DNA from: Streptomyces spectabilis
Lineage (GTDB): Bacteria; Actinomycetota; Actinomycetes; Streptomycetales; Streptomycetaceae
DNA: 64,000 bases
Direction of reading: 5' to 3'
Assembly: GCF_008704795.1 (NCBI RefSeq)
Contig: NZ_CP023690.1
Location: forward strand, 9,620,501 to 9,684,500
Position numbers and translations under genes: made by a program. Shown here in pieces: positions 8,566-15,288 of the stretch (within the stretch, counting starts at the first letter, position 1; the number at the start of each line of letters is the position of its first letter). A model generated the notes under the pieces. That model was not told where the DNA came from, ran no database searches, and saw only the letters and a list, made by a program, of their open reading frames with translations.

Positions 8566-9612
8566 TCAGTGGTCGGCCGCCTGCGCCGCCGTGGACGGCG
8601 GTTCCAGGAGGTCGCCGTACAGCCCGCCGAGCGTGGCTGCCGCGTCCTCCAGGCCGTGGCAGCGCACGAGCCCCGGCACCGCTCTGCCCGCCCAGCCGGG
8701 ACCCGCGGTGAGGACCGCGGGGCTGCGCCGCGCCCCCTTCACGCCCCATTCCATGGCGGTCAGGTGCTGGGCGAGCGGGACGCTGGCCGTGGAGCGCGCC
8801 TGGGACCACAGCACCACGGCCACCGGGCCGACGCGGCGCACCGACGCGAGCAGCGCCTCCACGGGAACGGCGGCGCCGAGCATGCGCGTCGGCACGCCCC
8901 GCCCGCCCAGGGCGGCGTGCAGCGCCTCCAGCGGCAGGGTGTGCTGCTCGTCCGGTACGCAGGCCAGCAGCACGGGCGCGGCGTCGACGGCGGGCCGGGC
9001 GGGGACGAGCAGCGGCACGCTGCGCAGCGTGGTCGAGATGTGCCATGACAACAGGTGTTCGACCTCTACGTAACGGTCCCCGGAGGACGCCCACTTCCGG
9101 CCCACCGCCCGCAGGGTCGGCACCATGACCTCGTCCCAGGTGACCGTCAGGCCGTGCTCCCTGACCAGGGCGTTGAGCCGGTTCTGCACCTCGGGTGCGT
9201 CGAGGCGCACCGCCGCGCGGGCCAGGCCCCTGGACTCCTGCCGCACGTCCCCGAGCGGCAGCCCGCCCCCGGCGCGATCACCGCGTACGGGAGCGGGCGG
9301 AGGCGCGGGCGGGGTCGGCACACCCGTCGCAGGACCTTCGGCCGGGCCGCGGCCGCGCCGCTTGGCGATCCGGGCGGCCTCCGCCGGTGGCACGCCCGTG
9401 GCGGTGAGCCTGCACATGTCCTCGACCATGGCGACGTCGTGGCGGCTCCACCGGCGATGGCGGCCGTCCGCGCGCACGGCGGGGCCCAGGCCGTAGCGCC
9501 GGTCCCAGGACCGCAGTGTGGTCGGTGAGACGCCCAGACGCCGCGCGAGCGCCCCCGTCGTCACGGCGGCGCCGTCGCCCCCGTCCCGCTCCGCCTGCTG
9601 CTTGTCGGCCAC
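8566..9612 (-). CDS. MerR-family regulator with B12-binding domain, LitR/CarH-like
   Basis: A 348-residue protein. An N-terminal MerR winged helix (TTGALARRLGVSPTTLRSWD, about residues 17-36) is followed by a Pro/Ala-rich linker. A cobalamin-binding region then has an upper helix bundle (KWASSGDRYVEVEHLLS; one residue longer than the W-x9-EH motif of CarH) and a Rossmann-like part with PDEQHTL, where the His matches the cobalt-ligating position of E-x-H type proteins. LitR/CarH proteins repress light-inducible genes until light breaks the adenosyl-B12-bound oligomer. The GTG start at 9612 is divergent from an ECF sigma gene, the layout of litR and litS. Photoreception here is inferred. Confidence 0.75.
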   Translation of the reverse strand: MADKQQAERDGGDGAAVTTGALARRLGVSPTTLRSWDRRYGLGPAVRADGRHRRWSRHDVAMVEDMCRLTATGVPPAEAARIAKRRGRGPAEGPATGVPTPPAPPPAPVRGDRAGGGLPLGDVRQESRGLARAAVRLDAPEVQNRLNALVREHGLTVTWDEVMVPTLRAVGRKWASSGDRYVEVEHLLSWHISTTLRSVPLLVPARPAVDAAPVLLACVPDEQHTLPLEALHAALGGRGVPTRMLGAAVPVEALLASVRRVGPVAVVLWSQARSTASVPLAQHLTAMEWGVKGARRSPAVLTAGPGWAGRAVPGLVRCHGLEDAAATLGGLYGDLLEPPSTAAQAADH

Positions 9613-9623
9613 GCAGTCACCAT

Positions 9624-9660
9624 ACGACGCAGAAACGACGCATGTTGCTTCGTTCGACGC
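9624..9660. promoter_or_regulatory. direct repeats in the merR / ECF sigma divergent promoter
   Basis: ACGACGCA occurs at 9624-9631 and again at 9635-9642, 11 bp (one helical turn) apart. A third CGACGC lies at 9655-9660. All lie just upstream of the merR-like start and may be its operator. MerR/CarH-type repressors commonly bind such phased repeats; nothing more is shown here. Confidence 0.35.
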
Positions 9661-9778
9661 GGCCTGCGGACGATGAGAACCCGGCCGCCCCCGCTGAGGC
9701 GGACACCGTGCCCCGGTCGGCGGAGCGGTCCGACCGCTCGCCGCGCAGCCGCAGTTCCCTGCCTAAGGAGCCGCAGTC

Positions 9779-10438
9779 ATGCCCTCCACTCACTCCGCCC
9801 GACGGACGCTCGGCCCCCGCGTGGCTGACCAGCCACCCGCGCCCCCACGGCGCGCGGGTCCGGAGCAGGCCGAGGCGCAGCAGAGCGACGAGGACATCGC
9901 CCGGGGCTTCGTGTCCGGCGGGGAGGACGGCCTCGCCGCCGCCTTCCGCCGCTGGGGGCCACTGGTCCACGCACTGGGCCGGCGCGCACTCGGTGACGCG
10001 CGCGAGGCCGAGGACATCACCCAGCAGGTGTTCCTCGCCGCCTGGCGAGCGCGCACCACCTACGCGGTCGGCAGAGGCACGTTCCCCGGATGGCTCATCG
10101 GCATCACCCGCCACAAGATCGCCGACGCCCTCGCGGCCCGCACGCGCCGGGCGGACCTGGTCGCCCTCGCGGCGACCGTGCCGCCCGCACGGGAGAACCG
10201 GCGCGCCGACCACCCGGAGGCCGTGCTCGACCGCGTGATGATCGGCCACGAGGTGAGCCGTCTGTCACCCGCCCAACGGCGCGTGCTCAGGCTCGCCTTC
10301 TACGACGACCTCACCCAGCCGCAGATCGCCGTGGTCACGGGCTGGCCGCTCGGGACGGTGAAGAGCCACGCCCGCCGGGGACTCGAGCAGCTGCGCCGCC
10401 AACTGCGGGAGAGCGGTGCGGGGGAGACCCCGGGATGA
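9779..10438 (+). CDS. ECF RNA polymerase sigma factor, LitS-like
   Basis: A 219-residue sigma factor with a roughly 35-residue disordered head. Region 2 is about residues 40-110, with DEDIARGFVSGG, EAEDITQQVFLAAWRAR and FPGWLIGITRHKIAD. Region 4 is about 150-210, with LTQPQIAVVTGWPLGTVKSH. AAGGAG lies 9 nt before ATG 9779. No anti-sigma gene follows, which fits sigma factors controlled by transcription, as LitS is by LitR. A gene of the facing strand follows across a strong hairpin. The LitS assignment relies on its divergent position to the B12-MerR gene. Confidence 0.82.
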   Translation: MPSTHSARRTLGPRVADQPPAPPRRAGPEQAEAQQSDEDIARGFVSGGEDGLAAAFRRWGPLVHALGRRALGDAREAEDITQQVFLAAWRARTTYAVGRGTFPGWLIGITRHKIADALAARTRRADLVALAATVPPARENRRADHPEAVLDRVMIGHEVSRLSPAQRRVLRLAFYDDLTQPQIAVVTGWPLGTVKSHARRGLEQLRRQLRESGAGETPG

Positions 10439-10481
10439 CCCCGGCGGCAGCGGCCGCGTCGCGGCGGCGCGCACCGGGGGC

Positions 10482-10510
10482 GGGGGCCCGGGCGCGACGC
10501 CCGGACCCCC
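10482..10510. terminator. strong GC hairpin, bidirectional terminator candidate
   Basis: A 13-bp stem with one mismatch and a 3-nt loop: GGGGGCCCGGGCG (10482-10494) against CGCCCGGACCCCC (10498-10510). It separates the convergent ECF sigma gene and the secreted-protein gene. Confidence 0.65.
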
Positions 10511-10516
10511 ATTCGT

Positions 10517-11131
10517 TCAGTGCAGCTTGTTCACGGCCGTGCGCGTGGTCCCCTTGAAGGCGTCCACGGGCGGGTCGCCCCAGTTGCTCTCCCACGTCAC
10601 GACGGTGACGGTGCGTCCGTCACGGCCCACCGAGATCAGCTGGTTCTGGTAGCCCCAGCCGCCCTGGAAGCCGATGCCGTACGCGTGGGCGCCCTCCTCC
10701 ACGTCGAGACCGCCGTGGTCCCAGAACGTCACGGGCCGGTTCGGGTCCTCCTGCTCCATGCGCTGCTTGCAGCCCCGGACCTCGGTCTCGAAGCGCGCGG
10801 CCGTCTCGACGGCCTCCGCCTCCGTCGGCAACGTCACGGAGAGTTGCGTCGCCCCGGCGGTCTCCGGCGTGGAGTACGTCGCGTGCCAGACGTCGCTGTC
10901 CGGGAGCGCCGATGTCACGCACAGCGGCCAGTGCGGCCCTTCCGTGGGGAAACTGGAGTAGTACCAGGCCGAGAAGGGGTCCGGGGGCAGATCCGAGGGT
11001 TCAAGGAAGCCCGGCATGTCGGCCGCGGCTCCCCGGTCCGCAGCGAGCGCGGGCGGCGCGCCAAGCACCGCTGCCGCGAGGACGGCACCCCCGATAGCGG
11101 CCCGTCTGGCCGCGCGTCGTCCCTTGTTCAT
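10517..11131 (-). CDS. secreted protein of unknown function
   Basis: A 204-residue protein that I do not recognise beyond export. MNKGRRAARRAAIGGAVLAA and the following PPALA-ADRG form a Sec signal peptide with a probable cut after ALA, near residue 31. The mature part is small and acidic, with two cysteines (WPLCVTSAL and VRGCKQRM) that could pair, several Trp/Tyr residues and GFQGGWGYQNQL. ATG 11131 was chosen over an upstream in-frame ATG because the signal peptide begins there and a GGGGGG-type site precedes it. It faces the ECF sigma gene and may belong to either neighbouring regulon. Confidence 0.75.
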   Translation of the reverse strand: MNKGRRAARRAAIGGAVLAAAVLGAPPALAADRGAAADMPGFLEPSDLPPDPFSAWYYSSFPTEGPHWPLCVTSALPDSDVWHATYSTPETAGATQLSVTLPTEAEAVETAARFETEVRGCKQRMEQEDPNRPVTFWDHGGLDVEEGAHAYGIGFQGGWGYQNQLISVGRDGRTVTVVTWESNWGDPPVDAFKGTTRTAVNKLH

Positions 11132-12532
11132 GCAAGACCCCCCTGTCTCAGGACGCGATACCCGCCTCTCGGGCACCGCTCATGTCAGAAGCATGTGCAG
11201 CCACACCCGTCTCTCCGCACCGGCACCCTGAATCGGCTTGAAACACCCGCAAGGTGAGCCGATTCCGCCCGTATGGACCGACCGCTTCCTCTTCCGGCCG
11301 CGGTGTCGTCCGGTGTGTCAGGAGTCCCAGGTGGGGCGGCACCCACCCTTGCGATCATGCAGCCGTACGAGATCGATAAAGGTGCTCCTTATCGGTGGCG
11401 GCGATGCCGTCGCGAAGCGAGAAAGGATCTTCTTTCGTCCCGTGCATACCCCAATCATTGGCCAAGGCATTGGCCGTTAACCCGACATTCGCCGTTAACC
11501 GGAGAGAATTCCACGGAGATGAAGAAGGAAAGAGGTTTCTGCTGGAAGCGCGCGCCCGCGCACAATGCGTGACCGTGCGCCCCTGTGCGCCCCCTATGAA
11601 ATTCGGCCACGGCTGGATCCCAGTCGGAGGGGCCCTCCGGAGGCCGGGCATCCCTGATCGGTCCATGTCGTGGGATGGCGTCAAAGTGGGCAGCGAGGGT
11701 GCGAAACCGGTCACCATCTTTCACGGCGGCAGTCGCTCCTGGTCGAAGGTAGGCGACCGTGCCTGGTGGGGGCCGCTCCTGGCCGGATGTCAGCAGGCGG
11801 AAGGCGGCGATTTCTATGGTTGGGTGTTTGGCCATGGGGCGGTGGGGCACACGCGTGGCGGCGGTCCGCACTGGATTGTTGAGGAGCGAACAAGACCGTT
11901 CGAAAGCTACTCGGCGGTTACGCAAAACAGACGGTGGAAGCACCCTCCGTTCAACTTCTGGGGGTTGCTATCGAGTGACCCACCGTGAAGACTGTGGCGA
12001 GGGTGCTCTGAATATGCGTGGTGCAAAGCACAGGACCGCATCCATGGGATGTGCGTACGTTGTCGTCCGCAGCGGGGAGTCCCGCCTTCGCGGGGCCGCG
12101 CCACCGATTCGCACGAGCATGGGGAAATCTCGCGCACAGCCGCGGGGATCGTTTCACTGGGGGATGAGTGATGTCGGCTTGGTTCGCACAACAGGTGCCG
12201 TCCTTCGCCGAAGGGCGGACGGAAAGCCGAAGTGCGATGGGGCGGACGTGTTGAGCCAGGCCAAGCGGCCCCGGTGACGGCGGATGGCAGGCGTGCGGGT
12301 CGGTGAGGACACCGCCCGTCGCTAGGGCCTGCCCGCCCTCCGTGACGGACGCTCCATCGGCCTGCCCGCACGCCGCGTTCACCCCGCGGGGCCCTTCGGC
12401 CCGTGCGAGGACACGCGACCCGCGCGGTGCCACGACGGCCCCGCCCCGCGTGCCCGAGGCGACTCAGCCAGAGCGACCGCCCCACCCCCTGCTTTCGTCG
12501 TGCCCGCGCATCCCCCCACTCAAGGGAGAGAA
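11132..12532. other. 1.4-kb gene-poor region upstream of the NRPS operon
   Basis: No credible gene is visible. Open frames here, such as 11395-11988, lack Streptomyces codon bias, a ribosome site and recognisable motifs. Base composition is clearly more A/T-rich than the neighbours from about 11340 to 12000. The stretch holds several repeats: CGATAAAGG / CCTTATCG around 11374-11394, GAAAG / CTTTC at 11421-11436, tandem 18-bp repeats at 11468-11503, and CGAAC / GTTCG at 11887-11902. It probably carries the promoter and operators of the NRPS operon, perhaps with decayed coding DNA. Confidence 0.6.
11456..11503 (+). repeat. tandem 18-bp direct repeats (candidate operator)
   Basis: CATTGGCCGTTAACCCGA (11468-11485) is followed directly by CATTCGCCGTTAACCGGA (11486-11503), 16 of 18 bases identical. 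A partial copy, CATTGGCC, lies at 11456-11463. Each full unit contains the palindrome GTTAAC. The spacing suggests binding sites for a dimeric or SARP-like regulator upstream of the NRPS operon; the regulator is unknown. Confidence 0.5.
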
Positions 12533-13753
12533 GTGACCAGCAATTCGAGCAACAGCTCATCGACACAGGACCACTTACTGTTCGACACGCTGACCGAACA
12601 GTGGCAGGCCCTGCGTGCGGCCGGGCCCGTGCACCACGACGAGGCACAGGGGGTGTGGCACGTCGTCAACCACGAAGGGGTCGCCGCCGTGCTCGCCGAC
12701 CCCGCGACGTACTCCTCGGACATGACCCCGATCGCCCCCACCCAGGAGGACTTCGAAGCCTTCCGGCAGGGCAACTTCGTCGGCATGGACCCGCCCGAGC
12801 ACCGCAAGTTCCGCACCCTGGTGAGCCAGGCGTTCACCCCGCGCGTGGTGCACGGGCTCGAACCGCGCATCGAGGCCGTGTGCGCCCGCCTCCTCGACGC
12901 CGTGGCGGACCGCGACCGGATCGACATGGTCGACGCGCTCGCCTACCCGCTGCCGATCATCGTGATCGCCGAACTCCTCGGTATCCCCGCCGAGGACCAC
13001 CCGCTGTTCCAGGAGTGGGCGGCCACCCTCTTCGGCGGCGACCAGCTCAGTGAGACGCCGGACATGGCCGACCTGGAGCGCGCCCTGGAGGCCATCGCCC
13101 CGACCGTGCGCGAGATGAACGGCTACGTCCTGGAGCACATCCGCCGCCGCCGTGCCGCGCCCGGCGACGACCTCATCAGCAAGCTCATCGCCGCCGAGGT
13201 GGACGGCGTCCGCATGGAGGACCAGGAGATGGTCGGGTTCGTGGCCCTGCTCCTGGTGGCCGGACACATCACCACCACCGCCCTCCTGGGCAACGCCCTG
13301 GTCGCCTTCGACCGCAACCCCGGCACGCTCACCGCCCTGCGCGCCGACCCCGGACGGCTGCCCGACGCCATCGAGGAAGTGCTGCGCTGGCTGCCGCCCT
13401 TCCCCGAACTGGGCCGCCGCGTCGCCAAGCCCGTCGTCCTCGGCGGCCACGAACTGCCCGCCGACGCCCTCGTGATGGCCCACCTCGGCGCCGCCAACCG
13501 CGACCCCGAGCGCTTCACCAAGCCGGACGTCCTCGACGTGACCCGCAGCCCGAACCCGCATCTGACCTTCGGCCACGGCATCCACTTCTGCTTCGGCGCG
13601 CCCCTGGCCCGCCTGGAGGCCCGCATCGCGCTGCGGATGCTGCTCGACCGCTTCCGCGACCTCTCCGTCTCGACCTACGACGACGTCACGTACCAGAACC
13701 CCGCCGTCCTGGTCGGCGTCCGCCACCTGCCGGTCGACGTCGTCAGACCGTAA
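12533..13753 (+). CDS. cytochrome P450, NRPS tailoring enzyme
   Basis: A 406-residue bacterial class I P450. The I-helix motif is LLLVAGHITTTALLGNA (about residues 239-255), the K-helix E282-V-L-R285, and the haem loop FGHGIHFCFG with ligand Cys353. It needs a ferredoxin partner, not present in this window. In peptide clusters such enzymes hydroxylate carrier-bound residues, cross-link aromatic side chains, or oxidise the free peptide; sequence alone does not decide which. GTG 12533 has AAGGGAGAG upstream. It appears to be the first gene of the operon, 84 nt before the thioesterase. Leu15 is encoded by the rare TTA at 12575, which points to bldA-dependent expression. Confidence 0.9.
   Translation: MTSNSSNSSSTQDHLLFDTLTEQWQALRAAGPVHHDEAQGVWHVVNHEGVAAVLADPATYSSDMTPIAPTQEDFEAFRQGNFVGMDPPEHRKFRTLVSQAFTPRVVHGLEPRIEAVCARLLDAVADRDRIDMVDALAYPLPIIVIAELLGIPAEDHPLFQEWAATLFGGDQLSETPDMADLERALEAIAPTVREMNGYVLEHIRRRRAAPGDDLISKLIAAEVDGVRMEDQEMVGFVALLLVAGHITTTALLGNALVAFDRNPGTLTALRADPGRLPDAIEEVLRWLPPFPELGRRVAKPVVLGGHELPADALVMAHLGAANRDPERFTKPDVLDVTRSPNPHLTFGHGIHFCFGAPLARLEARIALRMLLDRFRDLSVSTYDDVTYQNPAVLVGVRHLPVDVVRP
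12575..12577 (+). other. in-frame TTA codon 15 of the P450 gene (bldA signature)
   Basis: The frame reads CAC-TTA-CTG for residues H14-L15-L16. In Streptomyces TTA is read only by the bldA tRNA, made late in development. An early TTA in the first gene of an operon is a common way of tying secondary metabolism to development. Confidence 0.8.
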
Positions 13754-13837
13754 GCACCGCGCCCCACGTCCGGCCCGGAGCCCGCCGGTCGGCGCGCCAC
13801 CCGCCCTGAGCCACTGTTTAACGGGAGCCACTTCGTC

Positions 13838-15187
13838 ATGCCGTACACCACCGCCGCCACGATCATCGAGCGGTCGCCGTCCCGCCTACGCGAAGCCCTG
13901 CAGGACCGTCTCGACGTGCTCGCGCGCACCCACCGGGTCCCCGGTGCCCACCTGGCCGTGGACATCGGCACGGACGTGGTCAGCGTGCACACCGGCACCG
14001 CCGACGCCACCACCGGCACCGCGTTCACCGCGGACACGGCCGTACCCCTGGGATCCGTCACCAAGGCCTACACCGCGGCCGTCGTGATGCTCCTCGCCGA
14101 CGACGGCGACCTGGAACTCGACGACCCCGCGAGCGCGTTCCTGCCCGAGCTACGCGCGTTACCTGAGGTAACGATACGTCACCTGCTCAGCCACACCGCG
14201 GGCCTGCCCACGGGACCCGACTCGGACACCGCCGCGGGCACCACCGTCTCGCGCTACCTGGCGGGCGTCTGCGCCACCCAGGACACGCTGTTCGCACCCG
14301 GCACCGGATTCTCGTACTCCAACGCCGGTTACGTCGCCGCCGGGCGGCTGATCGAGTCCGTCACCGGCATGACCTGGCAGGAAGCCGTCCGCGCCCTGCT
14401 CCTGGAACCCCTCGGCACCACGGCCGCCCACCTCGGCGCGTCCGCCCCGACCCGCCCGGCCGCCGTCGGCCACGCCCTGAACACCGCGACCGGACAGCTG
14501 CGCCCGGCCCGGCAGAACCTCGCCCCCGTCGAGGCACCGGCGGGCGCCCTCCTTGCGAGCGCCCAGGACCTGGCCGCCCTCGGGAGATCCCTGATAGGCA
14601 GGTCCGCCGTGCTGCCGCCCGCCGTCGCGGAACTCATGCGGACCCCCGTGCCCGGCGCCGACCCCGGAGTCCTCGCGGACGCCTGGGGCCTGGGTGTCGC
14701 GCTGTTCAAGGAGGACGGCCGCTGGTGGTGCGGCCACGACGGGAACGCCCAGGGCACCTCCTGCCATCTGCGGGCCGAGCCCGACAGCGGCGTGGTCGTC
14801 GCCTTCACGGGCAACGCCGGTGGCGCCACCGCCCTGTGGCACGACCTCGCCGACGACCTCACCCGGCTCACCGGCGTGCGCGTGCCGACCGCTCCGGCAC
14901 CCGCGCAACGGGGCGAACCCGTCGCCCTCCCCGAGTGCGTCGGCACCTACCGCAACGGCGCGCTCGCCTACCGCATCACCCTCGACGTCGACGGCTCCCC
15001 GGCGCTGTCCGTGGACGGCGACCTTCCGCTGCCCCTCGTCTGCTACGCCGACCTGACGTGCGACCTGGTCGATCCGGCCACCGGCCGCCGCGAACCCGGC
15101 GGCCGCTTCCACCGCGACGCCGCCACCGGCACCGTCGACCGCGTGCAGATCTCGGGCCGCACCGCCCGCCGCACCAGCACCTCCTGA
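13838..15187 (+). CDS. stand-alone PBP-type thioesterase (SurE family), peptide macrocyclase
   Basis: A 449-residue serine hydrolase of the class C beta-lactamase/PBP fold. The catalytic motifs are S73-V-T-K76 (SxxK), Y160-S-N162 (YxN) and H300-D-G302 (HxG). The last 110 or so residues form a beta-rich lipocalin-like tail, as in SurE of the surugamide cluster. Family members (SurE, Ulm16, MppK type) take a linear peptide from the last carrier protein and close it head to tail, preferring a D residue or Gly at the C-terminus. The fit is good: the gene lies directly upstream of NRPSs that lack a TE and end in an epimerase. No signal peptide is visible, so it is cytoplasmic. It contains a TTA codon at L108. 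Confidence 0.85.
   Translation: MPYTTAATIIERSPSRLREALQDRLDVLARTHRVPGAHLAVDIGTDVVSVHTGTADATTGTAFTADTAVPLGSVTKAYTAAVVMLLADDGDLELDDPASAFLPELRALPEVTIRHLLSHTAGLPTGPDSDTAAGTTVSRYLAGVCATQDTLFAPGTGFSYSNAGYVAAGRLIESVTGMTWQEAVRALLLEPLGTTAAHLGASAPTRPAAVGHALNTATGQLRPARQNLAPVEAPAGALLASAQDLAALGRSLIGRSAVLPPAVAELMRTPVPGADPGVLADAWGLGVALFKEDGRWWCGHDGNAQGTSCHLRAEPDSGVVVAFTGNAGGATALWHDLADDLTRLTGVRVPTAPAPAQRGEPVALPECVGTYRNGALAYRITLDVDGSPALSVDGDLPLPLVCYADLTCDLVDPATGRREPGGRFHRDAATGTVDRVQISGRTARRTSTS
14157..14173. promoter_or_regulatory. perfect 17-bp palindrome with TTA codon inside the thioesterase gene
   Basis: CGTTACCT-G-AGGTAACG is a perfect inverted repeat within the coding sequence. It forces unusual codons in a row (CTA, TTA at 14159-14161, GTA, ATA nearby) in a gene that otherwise uses G/C-ending codons. 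It may be an intragenic operator, and the TTA adds bldA dependence. Confidence 0.5.
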
Positions 15188-15288
15188 GCACACCCAGCTC
15201 CGGCGTGAGCACGCCCGGCCCTGCCCTGCCGGGAAGTCCCCGTGCCCGCGCGTACCCGCACCGTCCCCGCGCCGAAGGACATCCCCCC

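Noticed and set aside
11395..11988. A 197-codon open frame in the gene-poor region upstream of the P450
   Set aside because: No family resemblance, no good ribosome site, poor codon bias, and an overlapping antisense frame of similar length; more likely non-coding or decayed.
15214..15233. Small hairpin CCCGGC / GCCGGG between the thioesterase gene and NRPS A
   Set aside because: Arms are only 6 bp and such pairs are frequent by chance in this GC-rich DNA; not treated as a terminator.
14725..15288. In-frame extension of NRPS A upstream of ATG 15289
   Set aside because: It overlaps the thioesterase gene in another frame and encodes an Arg/Pro-rich run. The A domain begins after ATG 15289, which has a good ribosome site.
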